64,000 nt of DNA from Paracoccus wurundjeri (lineage in GTDB: Bacteria; Pseudomonadota; Alphaproteobacteria; Rhodobacterales; Rhodobacteraceae), in the NCBI RefSeq assembly GCF_030678915.1, contig NZ_JAUUTZ010000020.1, forward strand, positions 1 to 64,000, in the 5' to 3' direction. The position numbers and the translations under genes were made by a program. The stretch's first letter is position 1; every line of letters starts with the position of its first letter. This document shows, piece after piece, positions 14,232 through 23,511 of this stretch. The notes beneath the pieces were generated by a model. The model searched no databases and was not told the DNA's origin. It was given only the letters and a program-made list of their open reading frames with translations.

Positions 14232-16970
14232 CTAAATCGCCGCCGGGTTCGAAACGGACCATGGTCCGGGCCCGTCTGAGAATACAGCTCGCACCATTCC
14301 GATATGGCGTCCTGTCTGCGGCGCGGAAAACCTGTGCTGCGTAGCTGACACCGCTTCGGCAGCCGGAATGACCAGGCTGTCAAACTCAACAATTGCCACT
14401 TCATACGACACGGCACCTGCTACGGGCGCCCATGACAGAAGCATGTCGCTGCCCGAGGCGCTCCACCCTGTGATCACTGGACCTGATCGCTGATTAAGAA
14501 CGGTCGTTTCCTGCAAAATTCCGGTCGCGATCACCTCGTGCCCCAGATTGGTCGGATGGATGTTGTCGTCTGATATGACGCCCTGACCCACAGTTATGTT
14601 CGAAAACTGAACCTGACCATCAGTATTTGCACCGTCAACCGTGAGCATAAGGTCATAGAACTCCGCTCCTTCCGGAGACGTCCCTTCATTGGTGAATATT
14701 TGAACAGACGTGTCCGAAAGCGTGATGTAATCGCCGCTGGTCGTGGAAATTACGGTGTCGGGATTCTCTGAGCTTAGCCAGCGGATTTGAATTCGAGCGC
14801 GGCCCGTGGTTCCGCCGAGACGGCGAATATCTGCTGAAATCCACAATTCGCCCTCCGGAACGGGGGATATATTGCCCCCCTGATTGTTAGAAACGGTTGT
14901 GAGCGTCCCAACATAGGTTGCTGAACCATCCCCTATATCCCAGACGGCATTGTCTGAAAATGTGGACATGTCGTAGGGAGACCCGTTATCGCGCATGTAA
15001 TCTCGCATGTGCGCATAGCTGTCGAAATAAAGGGTGCCGAACTCCTCCGCCACCTCACGCGCAGTGGTCACATATTCCTCGAAGCCCGCTCGGGTCTGGC
15101 CAGTGAAGCCCTCCGATCCGGTTTTCAAACCAATATCGGTTATATAATGCGGCCCCACGATGAGGATCTGATCGCGCCGGTATCCGTCGCAAAGCAGGCC
15201 GACCAGAATCTCTCGGTAATCGTTCTTATAAGCTGCGGCATTGAAAGTGCTCGGAGCCGCGGTGTAGCGGGCATCATTGAAGCCATAGGCAATCAACGCG
15301 AAGTCTTTCTTGCTGCCGCCCGTGAAGAGACCGCGAAAACGATCCCGGCCGTTGTTGTTCAGCGGCGCGCCACCTGAGCCATTGCTGTTTTGCAGGACCG
15401 TGCCGCCAATGCCATAATTCGTGACTGTCGCTCCCAGCGCAGCAGCAACGCGGTTCAGAAACCGATTTGCAGCGGTCGTGGCATTCGCGCCGACTGTAAT
15501 GCTGTCACCGATACCGGGCAGGTTTGCCAGCTTGGACGGCAATGCCGATCCGCTCAACAGTGCATTAACGGCCGCTTGCAGGCGCATTTTTTCTACACCG
15601 GCAGCATGTTCCATGGTGGAAATCACGCTTTCTGCAAACGCCTCCGGCGAAGTCGAACCGGAGGGGATATAGGTCAGCCCATATGTCCCGGTGTTGATCG
15701 TGGCTGCCCGTAAATAGGACACTCCGGCGGGGATGGTAACGGAGGCGGATAGGCTCTGGATCGGCCCGGACCCGGCGGGATCAGCGACCAGACCGTCTGC
15801 AACGTAACCCTGATTGGAATCGTAATAGGCGATGGCTGCGCCCTGATCGCGGTTGATGCCGCCGACATATTCGACAACCTGACCCGCTCTGACCGGGATG
15901 AAATCGGTATAGGTCCAGCTAGCCGAGGCACTGGCAATCTGCCCGTTCCCGATCGTCAGAAAGCCTTCCGTGTTGGCATTCTCGAAACCGTCGACGGGTG
16001 CGCCGACCAGAGATATGGAACTGCGCAGGCCTGCAATCGTGGCTGTTCCGACCGCGCCGGACTGAATGATCCAGTGCCCCGCCTGCTGGCGGACAAGAAG
16101 CGCCGCCCCCAGCTCAACATCATCGGCGGTCGCCTGTGCGGTGTTTTTCTCAAGGTAGATCGGCAGGGGGGTATACCCGTTGACCTGTAACGACAGAGCG
16201 CCTTCGGCATTATTTGGAACGACAACCAGTGCCTTGGTTCCAGCACCTACCGTCAGTTTCGCGCTCAGCGAAGCGCCTGCCATGTCGGCAGTGATCAGCG
16301 TATTCCCATCCGTCACCGTGGCAGCCTGATTGATCAGATGGATAATCCCGGCCTGCGAAAGCGCCGGCCTCTGTTCCGTTCCAACTGCCCCCGAAACGAT
16401 GCACCAGTTTCCCCCACGACGATCGAGCAGGATGGTCGATCCGGCGGTGACATCATCGGCGGTCAGCTGGCGATCGTTCTGCTCGGTCCTCAAGGGGCGT
16501 TCGTCATCACCCACGGTTTGAAGGCTCAAAGCGCCAGATAAGGTGCCCGGCAGAAAAATACGGACAGTTGCACCACCGCCTATCGAAACGCCCTTGGTCG
16601 CCAAACTCTCGGGGATTTCAGCAGTAATCTTCGTGGAGCTTTCATCAGGTGCAACAACCGCGGCGATGTTCGACAAAGGAATGACGCCCAGTTGATTATC
16701 AACGTCCTGACGGGAAGAAATTTCCGCATTGAGCAGATTCAAATCTGCCTTACCGCCCAACTGGTTGAGGATGTCCTGAAGCGCGTCGGGATCGCCCATG
16801 GCCTGGAGGATGGCGATCAGCAGTTCACGCAGGCGAAACTTGGCCGGGTTGTGGATGCCGCTGCGGGGATCGCCGATCGGCAGCGGATGGCCAACGGGCG
16901 CATTCGGCTTTCCGTCACCGCTATAGCGCTCAAAATCTCGCAGAACTTCATTGATCAGTGCAACGGACAT
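14232..16970 (-). CDS. Tail protein with SGNH/GDSL hydrolase domain
   Basis: A 912-aa virion protein, the last of the tail operon. The first 450 residues are repetitive beta-rich fibre-like sequence with two similar modules (TVTDGNTLITADMAG..., ATADDVELGAALLVR versus LTADDVTAGSTILLD). An SGNH hydrolase domain follows: block I GIGDS near 485, Asn in IAYGFND, and block V DDNIHP near 800. The last 90 residues look like a fibronectin type III fold. SGNH domains on tail fibres usually deacetylate surface polysaccharide, so this is a likely receptor-modifying tail fibre or spike. Substrate is not predictable. Confidence 0.8.
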   Translation of the reverse strand: MSVALINEVLRDFERYSGDGKPNAPVGHPLPIGDPRSGIHNPAKFRLRELLIAILQAMGDPDALQDILNQLGGKADLNLLNAEISSRQDVDNQLGVIPLSNIAAVVAPDESSTKITAEIPESLATKGVSIGGGATVRIFLPGTLSGALSLQTVGDDERPLRTEQNDRQLTADDVTAGSTILLDRRGGNWCIVSGAVGTEQRPALSQAGIIHLINQAATVTDGNTLITADMAGASLSAKLTVGAGTKALVVVPNNAEGALSLQVNGYTPLPIYLEKNTAQATADDVELGAALLVRQQAGHWIIQSGAVGTATIAGLRSSISLVGAPVDGFENANTEGFLTIGNGQIASASASWTYTDFIPVRAGQVVEYVGGINRDQGAAIAYYDSNQGYVADGLVADPAGSGPIQSLSASVTIPAGVSYLRAATINTGTYGLTYIPSGSTSPEAFAESVISTMEHAAGVEKMRLQAAVNALLSGSALPSKLANLPGIGDSITVGANATTAANRFLNRVAAALGATVTNYGIGGTVLQNSNGSGGAPLNNNGRDRFRGLFTGGSKKDFALIAYGFNDARYTAAPSTFNAAAYKNDYREILVGLLCDGYRRDQILIVGPHYITDIGLKTGSEGFTGQTRAGFEEYVTTAREVAEEFGTLYFDSYAHMRDYMRDNGSPYDMSTFSDNAVWDIGDGSATYVGTLTTVSNNQGGNISPVPEGELWISADIRRLGGTTGRARIQIRWLSSENPDTVISTTSGDYITLSDTSVQIFTNEGTSPEGAEFYDLMLTVDGANTDGQVQFSNITVGQGVISDDNIHPTNLGHEVIATGILQETTVLNQRSGPVITGWSASGSDMLLSWAPVAGAVSYEVAIVEFDSLVIPAAEAVSATQHRFSAPQTGRHIGMVRAVFSDGPGPWSVSNPAAI

Positions 16971-17031
16971 GTGGCCTCACAGCAAAAAGCCCGCGCAAAG
17001 GCGGGCGATTGTCGGGTTGTTTTTCGAGATG

Positions 17032-19053
17032 TCAGACGGTGACGGTTTCCGGACCGGCTGGCGCTGAGGTTACGGATGACGGATTCAGGGTCACGGCCCA
17101 GTAATGATACGTGCCAGACGCGAGCGCCTGATCGGTATAGTTCGCGGGCTGGCCTTCAAGCCCGTCGACCACCGCGATCAGGTCCGCCGTCCCGAAATCA
17201 TTCACCGTATTTCGGTAGATGCGCGTCCGGTAGAAATCGGCGGCCGGGTTGATCCAGTCCAGATACACATCGCTGCCGGTAATCATGGCCCCGAACTCTG
17301 AAGGTGGGGCAGGGGGCGTCGGATTGGCGACGACGGTAACGGTGCCAGCCGAAATCCAGCTTCCCCGACCTTTCCAGCGAAGGCGCACGGTATATTGCTG
17401 GCCATCATTCAGAATGCTGGTTTCGGCGCGATATCCGGCGACAAGCATTTCCGACCATCCGGCGGAATTGTCGGACGGCAGCGGGGTTCCCTCGGCCACC
17501 TGTGCCCGTAATTCCAGATCGTCCCGATCTGGGTCATTGAGGCGGGCCGCGAGCTTGACCCCTGTCACTCCGGATGAAAGCTGTGTCAGTTCCTGGGTGA
17601 GCGTGATGCCCTCCAGCGGCGGCGGCGTGTGGATCGGCTTGCTCATCTCGCTCACACTCGGAGGGATGGACCTCTCCATTGCCGTGGTCCAGGGATAGGG
17701 ATTCTCGATGCTGGCGATGCCGATTTCGCAGAAACCGTCCGGAATCGAGAAGCTGTGCGAGGTGACTTCGAAGACGCCATCGAGATCGAATTCCGGGGCC
17801 TGCACCCGGATGGTGTGAATTCCGTCACCTTTCGGGAATCGGGCCTTCAGGCCAACCAGGTTCGTCCGAATTTTCCCGACCTGGTCACGGCGATCCTTGG
17901 CGAACTTGATTGCCATCAGGCGTTGCAGTTGTGATCCGGACGGGCACATTTCCAGATCCAGCTGATCTGCTCGCCGCTCCTGGGTGAGCAGCGCAACCAG
18001 ATCCTCGATATCGTTCACTGGCGTTGGTTGATATGCATGATCCGGGCTGACGAAAGATCCACCCAATGTGTTGTAGTCGGTAAACGGATCAAAGCCGTCC
18101 TGCATCTCGACCGACAGGATGTCTTCGGCGGTGATGGTGACGTCTGGTTCCGACCATGCGCCGCCGAGGATACCGATCTCGCCTTCTGCCGTCTCGTATA
18201 TTTGCCCGTCGCATGTCGCGAGCATCCGGGCTGTGACATCCTTCAGCGGATCGTCAAGGCTGTAATAGCCGGAGAGCCGATACCGTGGCTCATTGCCGCC
18301 CGCCGCCAGAGGAACATCCTGATCGCAGAGCGCCACGAATGCCGCCCAGCTGGCCGAAGACAACCGTGCGGGAAGAATATTCCAGCCATCCGGGTGGGTC
18401 AGAAGATCGCGAATGCAGAGGCCAGCATTTTCGCAATAGGTTAGCGGGCCGGCGAGGCTCGGGACCAGTGATCCCTCAATCTCTACCTGAACATTGGTGT
18501 GCGGACCCTTCGGGAAGAATTCCTGAAAATCCTCGTCAGCAGGATCACCGAACACGGCATAGAATGTCGCCTGACCCTGCAAACGATGATCATCCGTCCA
18601 GAGTGTGGGGAAGGTGTCGATCACCCGCTGATAATCGCCGCCAGCCCCACTTCCGTCTCGAAAGAACAGCTCGGTATAGCGGTTCACCTTGTCCCCGGCA
18701 TCCAGCGTCACCGGCTCACCATCGACCCAGAAGCCGATCAGGTCATTGACCCGGCCATGATGCGCAACGACGATCTGGTGCAACTGCCCGTTATTGGCCT
18801 CGAAGAACGCGCGCTGCCCGCCGAGAAGATTGCGGCCATAAGCCCGCAAACGCGCGGCATCGGTCTGGCTGATCGTGGCCTGCACCTGTTGGCGCGGAAT
18901 GCTCGGACTGTTCAGGGCGGCTCCAGCCAATGACCAGAGCGCGCCGCGCCCGATAGTGAAGATTGCACTGGTCACCGCAGGCGACAGACCGAAGAGCGAG
19001 AACGCGCCTGCGCCGGGAAGAACGAATGCAGTGATCAGCGTGAATACCGCCAT
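17032..19053 (-). CDS. Tail tip / host-specificity protein (J-like)
   Basis: A 673-aa protein with a hydrophobic N terminus, a central part shared with phage tail-tip proteins (SQTDAARLRAYGRNLLGG, LTYCENAGLCIRDLLTHP) and a C-terminal fibronectin-III-like domain. Its ATG overlaps the GNAT stop (TAATG). It is shorter than lambda J (about 1130 aa), as is usual for this phage type. It lies just upstream of the fibre gene in the operon. Confidence 0.75.
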   Translation of the reverse strand: MAVFTLITAFVLPGAGAFSLFGLSPAVTSAIFTIGRGALWSLAGAALNSPSIPRQQVQATISQTDAARLRAYGRNLLGGQRAFFEANNGQLHQIVVAHHGRVNDLIGFWVDGEPVTLDAGDKVNRYTELFFRDGSGAGGDYQRVIDTFPTLWTDDHRLQGQATFYAVFGDPADEDFQEFFPKGPHTNVQVEIEGSLVPSLAGPLTYCENAGLCIRDLLTHPDGWNILPARLSSASWAAFVALCDQDVPLAAGGNEPRYRLSGYYSLDDPLKDVTARMLATCDGQIYETAEGEIGILGGAWSEPDVTITAEDILSVEMQDGFDPFTDYNTLGGSFVSPDHAYQPTPVNDIEDLVALLTQERRADQLDLEMCPSGSQLQRLMAIKFAKDRRDQVGKIRTNLVGLKARFPKGDGIHTIRVQAPEFDLDGVFEVTSHSFSIPDGFCEIGIASIENPYPWTTAMERSIPPSVSEMSKPIHTPPPLEGITLTQELTQLSSGVTGVKLAARLNDPDRDDLELRAQVAEGTPLPSDNSAGWSEMLVAGYRAETSILNDGQQYTVRLRWKGRGSWISAGTVTVVANPTPPAPPSEFGAMITGSDVYLDWINPAADFYRTRIYRNTVNDFGTADLIAVVDGLEGQPANYTDQALASGTYHYWAVTLNPSSVTSAPAGPETVTV

Positions 19054-19448
19054 TATTTTACCCAGGCCCTTTCCGCCAGGCGATAGCCGAGCCGTGACAA
19101 GTCGATCCCTTCCGCACCGGTTGACATCTGGATCAATCGCGCACCCTTATCCGTCGCCCATTTTTCGAAGGTTTTCAGCAGGCGGAGGCCCGAACCATCG
19201 GATGCATACCAGCCGAGTTCCGTTGCGATTGGCTCCGGGCTGATGACCGTGCAACGGATGACGCCAGCGATAAATCCGCCCTCCGATACCCATACAGCGC
19301 CATCAGGGCTGCTGATGAGTGCTGCGACAGTCTCGGCGGTATGCGCCCGGTTGACGGCCACAGGACCGTTCACGGCGACGGTCAACGCCTCAATCATATC
19401 CACCACGCGCAATATGTCGGTGGCGCCCGCCGGCCTTATCCTCGCCAT
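19053..19448 (-). CDS. GNAT-like protein within the tail operon
   Basis: A 131-aa protein with GNAT features: ARIRPAGATDILRVVDMIEAL at the N terminus, VWVSEGGFIAGVIRC in the core and RLGYRLAERAWV at the end. The acetyl-CoA-binding R/Q-x-x-G-x-G/A motif is not clear, so catalytic competence is uncertain. It overlaps the upstream tail gene by 13 nt and couples to the J-like gene. Phages of this type often carry such a protein here, perhaps as an assembly factor. Confidence 0.65.
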   Translation of the reverse strand: MARIRPAGATDILRVVDMIEALTVAVNGPVAVNRAHTAETVAALISSPDGAVWVSEGGFIAGVIRCTVISPEPIATELGWYASDGSGLRLLKTFEKWATDKGARLIQMSTGAEGIDLSRLGYRLAERAWVK

Positions 19449-20041
19449 CGGGTCTCGTAATCATTCGCGTAGATCGGCAAGCGTTCCAGCCCCCTGTCAC
19501 CCGGATAGCGGGATTTCTGATCGGCATCGCTCCAACGACCGCGTGGTGCCGCGTTGCGGCGGAAGAACAATCCTTCGGCTTCAAGGCGGATTGTCCGTTC
19601 ACTGGGGCCGTTCGCAGACCATGGCATGCGTTGCATCGTGCCACTGAACATTGAAAATGGCGAACCGATTGGCTGACCACGCTGAATCTCCGAGGAATCA
19701 ATCGAAACATCTTCCATCGCGAAGAGCTGGTCATAAACGGTCACTGCGCGATCCCGAACGCGGGATTTGGCCGCAAGGGTCAGAGCCAGAATTTCAGGTG
19801 TCGCGGCGAGCTCGAATGTCACCTGCTCTGCCGAAATAGAATATGACGTCCTGATCGGACTGATACTGATCAGATCGCCAAGCCCTTGCCAGATAAACCC
19901 GCCCGCCGGGAGATCGCCATAACCAGACCACCAACGCTTCGGTGCATCGAGGAAATCCATGAAGACAAGGGCAGCCTGGCCGACCCGACCACTGCGCAGG
20001 AATTCATCCGGAATGGCAAGAAGATCGTCACGCGCGGCCAT
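19436..20041 (-). CDS. Phage tail assembly/tip protein, 201 aa
   Basis: A beta-rich protein between distal-tail and tail-tip genes (MAARDDLLAIPDEFLRSGRVGQAALVFMDFL...). No named family recognised with confidence. Position and size fit the lambda M/L/K interval, where tip-complex proteins lie. Start overlaps the previous stop by 1 nt. Confidence 0.6.
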   Translation of the reverse strand: MAARDDLLAIPDEFLRSGRVGQAALVFMDFLDAPKRWWSGYGDLPAGGFIWQGLGDLISISPIRTSYSISAEQVTFELAATPEILALTLAAKSRVRDRAVTVYDQLFAMEDVSIDSSEIQRGQPIGSPFSMFSGTMQRMPWSANGPSERTIRLEAEGLFFRRNAAPRGRWSDADQKSRYPGDRGLERLPIYANDYETRWRG

Positions 20042-20724
20042 CAGATCGCTTCCTCGAAATTACATGTGACGATGGCTCCGATCTCTTTGCTTTCCGGAAA
20101 CTGACCTTCCGTTTCGGAAACGAACCGCATCCGGCAGACCGGCTTCTCGATCTCAACCCGTGCGCCCGCCGTGACGGTGTCACGCAGCGCCGGCGTAAAC
20201 ATGAGACGATGTGTATTCGCGTCGGGCTGCCAATGTGCCTGTACCCGGTAGAGACGTTCCCCGATGCTGAAATCCTGCCCTGGGCGAATGCCTGTCGTAT
20301 TGCCAAGGGTGACATCGATCTGCATGGCTCGCAGCGGCGCATTCGCGGCCACAGTCATTCGCTCAACATTCCCGTTCTCGAAGCCGAAATGCTCCCAGCT
20401 CTGCGCATGGGCAATGCCGGCTGCGTCACCGAAACCCAGATCATGACCATCACGGTCTTTCGGGCGGAACATTGAAAGCGCAGGAACCAGCGTTGTTCCG
20501 ACCCGGCCTTCCATCTGGGCGAGAAATGCGCGCCATTCCAGCGAGTCCGCCTCGCCAATAAGCTGAAATGTCGCTGCCGCAACCCAACGGCCGCGCATTG
20601 TCGGCACAATGGTTTCTGCGCCACTGATGGAGCGTTGCGGATCGAGAGACATGCCCACGGGATAAAACTGCACCTCTTTGAAGAGTTGCTGATGAGGGAA
20701 GGTAACCTGCATTATGGCCGCCAC
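20041..20724 (-). CDS. Phage distal tail-type protein, 227 aa
   Basis: A beta-rich protein directly after the tape measure. Recognisable structural pieces are MRGRWVAAATFQLIG and DFSIGERLYRVQAHWQPDANTHRLMFTPAL. Its location matches the distal tail/minor tail protein of siphophages. Precise family not assigned. It overlaps the tape-measure stop by 13 nt. Confidence 0.65.
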   Translation of the reverse strand: MAAIMQVTFPHQQLFKEVQFYPVGMSLDPQRSISGAETIVPTMRGRWVAAATFQLIGEADSLEWRAFLAQMEGRVGTTLVPALSMFRPKDRDGHDLGFGDAAGIAHAQSWEHFGFENGNVERMTVAANAPLRAMQIDVTLGNTTGIRPGQDFSIGERLYRVQAHWQPDANTHRLMFTPALRDTVTAGARVEIEKPVCRMRFVSETEGQFPESKEIGAIVTCNFEEAI

Positions 20725-22865
20725 CGCTTGTCGTGGTTGTTCATAACCTCAGGCACCTGCGCCAGAATTGAAGGCGCGGCCTCAGCGATAATCTTTCCCG
20801 CCTCGTTTCTGACGATGGCGCCAAGCGCGCCCGTCGAAGGATCCATGGTGATCGCGACATTCAGGCTATCCTGTGCCGCTTTCTCGGCCATCCGCATCGA
20901 TACGTCATGAGGAATGACCCGCGTGCCTTTCGGCAGATCGACGATTTCACCGCCGCGCTCGTTTATTTCCGCCAGCCCGCCGCTGAAATTTCTCACGCCA
21001 TTGGCAAAGCCCGGGATCAGGCCGGAGAGAATTCCGCCCGTGGGATTCAACCCGGCACCGCGTAGCGCTCGGGTGAGACCATCGCCGCCAAGGAAATTCG
21101 TGAACAGGCTTCCGAGACCAGAAGCGAGCAGGTCCCGCCCGAGTTGCTTCAAAACATCTCCGATGTTTCTGGACTTGGTGATGATGTCTGCCGCGGTATC
21201 GCCGAATCTCTTACCGAGCGTTTCGGCATTCTTCGACGCGTCATCAAGTGATTTGCCAAGCTTGTCGACACCGGAGGCCGCATTGCCTGAAGACCGGCCA
21301 GCGCCGCCTGCCGCATCTGCAGCACCGTTTAACGCGCCAATATAGGTCTGCGCTGCCCCGGCAGCTGCTGCTGTCCCCTCGGCAACCTTGTTCAACTCGC
21401 CGAGCTTCGCGATTGCAGGTCCGAATGCATCTTTGACGACAGCTCCGGCCTCGGCCAGTTTTGCTGCAGCATTGCCCGCAGCAGTAGCGGAGGCATCCAA
21501 TGCATCATTTCCGGCTTTCGTCGCGGACGCAATCGGTCCGGTTGCGAGTGCATTGGCGGTTTCAACGGCACCGATCGCCTCAAGACCAACCTTGAAGAAT
21601 GTCAGGAAATCCGCCCAGGCATAGGACAGGTCGGAAATGAAACGTTGGAATTCGGATTTCACCTTCAACCAGACAGCCGAAAGCGCCGGTGGAATGGCTT
21701 GCGCGCTGTCCTGGATGCCTTTCCAGACGAGGCCGGCGACTTCACCCAGAAGGGTCATGGCATTGCCGAATCCGCCAGCGGCACCGGCCAGCTCGATGAA
21801 CTTTCCGACCAGGTAACCGGCTGCAACCACGGCCGCCCCGATCCCGGTCGAGATAAGGGCCGTGCGCAAGCCCTGTAAGGCGACAGACAAAAGCTTTACC
21901 GCCGCGCCGGCGCGGGCAGCCGCAAGTGACTGCGCGCCCAGTGCCATGTTCAGGGCAACCATGGACTGCCAGGCAGAAATCATGGATTTGACTGCTGTGA
22001 CGCCCAGTGCAACCGCATAGCGCGTGGCGAACATGGCCGCGACCACGGCAGCGGTTCCGGCGATGGTACGCATCACGTCTGCAATCGTGTCGGCATGCTG
22101 ATGAAAGAACATCGCCACTCCGGCGACAGCCGCCGCCATGGCCTTGATCGCCGGAACGGCCTGCGCACCGATGGTGTTCCTCATCCCGTCAACTGCCATG
22201 CGCATTTCCGAAACAGCGATCTTGCCTTCGTTCAGCTTGCCGATCATCTCGTTGCTCATGATCGCGCCCATCTTCTCGGCGCGATCGGCATATTCGGCCA
22301 TGGCCTTGCCGCCGTTTTTCAACAACGGGATCAGCAGGGTGCTGTCGGATGCCATCGCCTCCATATAGAAGGTGAAATCCTGCTGGTTCACATTGGCCTT
22401 TTGCAGGCTGGACACGTAGAGCTGCAAGGCATCCGCACCGGACAGGTCCCGGAACATATCGGCGGTGACGCCGACCTTCGGGGCGATCTTCTCGAAGAAA
22501 TCCGCCATCGGGCCGCCACCGGTCTGGACGAAATCGCCGACCCGATCATTCACATCCTTCAGGATATCGGCCAGTTTCTCCTGCTCGATGCCGACGGTTT
22601 TTGCGCCTGCCACCCAACCTTGAAATTGCGCAGGCGTGGTTCCTGCCACCTGCGACAGCCGCTCGACTTCCGCAGCGGCATTCATCGCTGATGCCCCCAT
22701 GGCCACAGCGGCGCTGCCGAATGATGCAGCCAACCCTGCCGCGATCTTCCCCGCCATCGCGGCGAAGCGCGACAACCGGCTATTGGCCGAACCCATCCCA
22801 CGCTGGAACTGGGCATCGTTAAGGCCGAGATTGACACGCAGCGCGCCGATGACCGAAGATGCCAT
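20712..22865 (-). CDS. Tail tape measure protein
   Basis: A 717-aa protein that sets tail length and helps DNA entry. It has long Ala-rich helices and hydrophobic segments in the middle (about residues 200-400), and an N terminus typical of the family (LRVNLGLNDAQFQRGMGSANS). The start at 22865 follows AGGAAG; the longer frame to 22919 has no site. The gene overlaps the assembly-chaperone stop by 1 nt. By the usual rule of about 1.5 angstrom per residue it would set a tail near 110 nm. Confidence 0.85.
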   Translation of the reverse strand: MASSVIGALRVNLGLNDAQFQRGMGSANSRLSRFAAMAGKIAAGLAASFGSAAVAMGASAMNAAAEVERLSQVAGTTPAQFQGWVAGAKTVGIEQEKLADILKDVNDRVGDFVQTGGGPMADFFEKIAPKVGVTADMFRDLSGADALQLYVSSLQKANVNQQDFTFYMEAMASDSTLLIPLLKNGGKAMAEYADRAEKMGAIMSNEMIGKLNEGKIAVSEMRMAVDGMRNTIGAQAVPAIKAMAAAVAGVAMFFHQHADTIADVMRTIAGTAAVVAAMFATRYAVALGVTAVKSMISAWQSMVALNMALGAQSLAAARAGAAVKLLSVALQGLRTALISTGIGAAVVAAGYLVGKFIELAGAAGGFGNAMTLLGEVAGLVWKGIQDSAQAIPPALSAVWLKVKSEFQRFISDLSYAWADFLTFFKVGLEAIGAVETANALATGPIASATKAGNDALDASATAAGNAAAKLAEAGAVVKDAFGPAIAKLGELNKVAEGTAAAAGAAQTYIGALNGAADAAGGAGRSSGNAASGVDKLGKSLDDASKNAETLGKRFGDTAADIITKSRNIGDVLKQLGRDLLASGLGSLFTNFLGGDGLTRALRGAGLNPTGGILSGLIPGFANGVRNFSGGLAEINERGGEIVDLPKGTRVIPHDVSMRMAEKAAQDSLNVAITMDPSTGALGAIVRNEAGKIIAEAAPSILAQVPEVMNNHDKRWRP

Positions 22866-23131
22866 TATCTCTTCTTCCTTTCTGCGTAGGCTTGCCAGGC
22901 GGACAATTGCGCCTGCCATGTCGTGGCTTTGGACGCGGCCTTTTTCTCCGCCGGGATGAGTTGATTAAGCCGGGGTATCTTTTGGGCGCGCGTCAGTACC
23001 GCGGTGAGCCAGGCCACCCAGGCCATTTCTTTCGCTTCGCGATCGAGCCGCTTGTGGGCGCCCCGCATATGGATCTGATAGAGGCGCGGTGTCAGCTGCC
23101 AGAAGCGGTCGGGATCGAAACCCGCCGCCAC
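22865..23131 (-). CDS. Tail assembly chaperone, downstream (T-like) frame
   Basis: An 88-aa reading frame starting with GTG at 23131 if translated alone. The same frame is open upstream across the end of the previous gene, back beyond the GGGAAAC heptamer at 23188-23194. This is how lambda gpT is made: as an extension of gpG by -1 frameshifting. The predicted fusion is 108 residues from the upstream gene plus 107 here. No strong ribosome site precedes the GTG, in line with expression only by frameshift. Confidence 0.7.
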   Translation of the reverse strand: MAAGFDPDRFWQLTPRLYQIHMRGAHKRLDREAKEMAWVAWLTAVLTRAQKIPRLNQLIPAEKKAASKATTWQAQLSAWQAYAERKKR

Positions 23132-23157
23132 ATAATTTTCCAGCAGACCGAGTATTG

Positions 23158-23511
23158 TTACGCCCGAGCCTTCATCGGGCGCTTGCGGTTTCCCGGTTTC
23201 GTCTCCGACTTGTCGGCCTCAGCCGCAATGACGGCAGTCGCACGCTGGATCGCATCGGCATTCTCGCTCAGAATACTGCCTGCCAACTGCAGTGTCATGT
23301 CAGGATGCCGCTGGCGCAGCCCGGCCCACATCAGGGCGCGGGTATCCGACGCCGACATATCGCCCTGTTCCATACCCTCAAGTTCGGTCAGGGCGTTCTT
23401 ACCGGTCTCGCCCTCGAAATCGCACAATGCGTTGAAATCGAGAACCATGGTGAAGGACTGCCCCTGATAGGTCAGCCTGATCTCGCCTTTGAAACCATTC
23501 GCCATGATCAT
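23158..23511 (-). CDS. Tail assembly chaperone, upstream (G-like) frame
   Basis: A 117-aa protein (FKGEIRLTYQGQSFTMVLDFNALCDFEGETGKNALT split over residues 6-41) resembling the tail-assembly chaperones of gene-transfer-agent and Rhodobacter-type phages. It overlaps the tail tube gene by ATGA. Nine codons before its stop, codons GGA-AAC preceded by G form the slippery heptamer GGGAAAC in the correct register. Confidence 0.75.
   Translation of the reverse strand: MIMANGFKGEIRLTYQGQSFTMVLDFNALCDFEGETGKNALTELEGMEQGDMSASDTRALMWAGLRQRHPDMTLQLAGSILSENADAIQRATAVIAAEADKSETKPGNRKRPMKARA
23188..23194 (-). promoter_or_regulatory. Programmed -1 frameshift slippery site GGGAAAC
   Basis: The heptamer reads G-GGA-AAC in the zero frame of the upstream chaperone gene, the X-XXY-YYZ register. 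Lambda uses GGGAAAG at its G/T junction. A -1 slip enters the downstream frame, which has no stop until 22865. The codon register was checked from the 23511 start. Confidence 0.8.
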
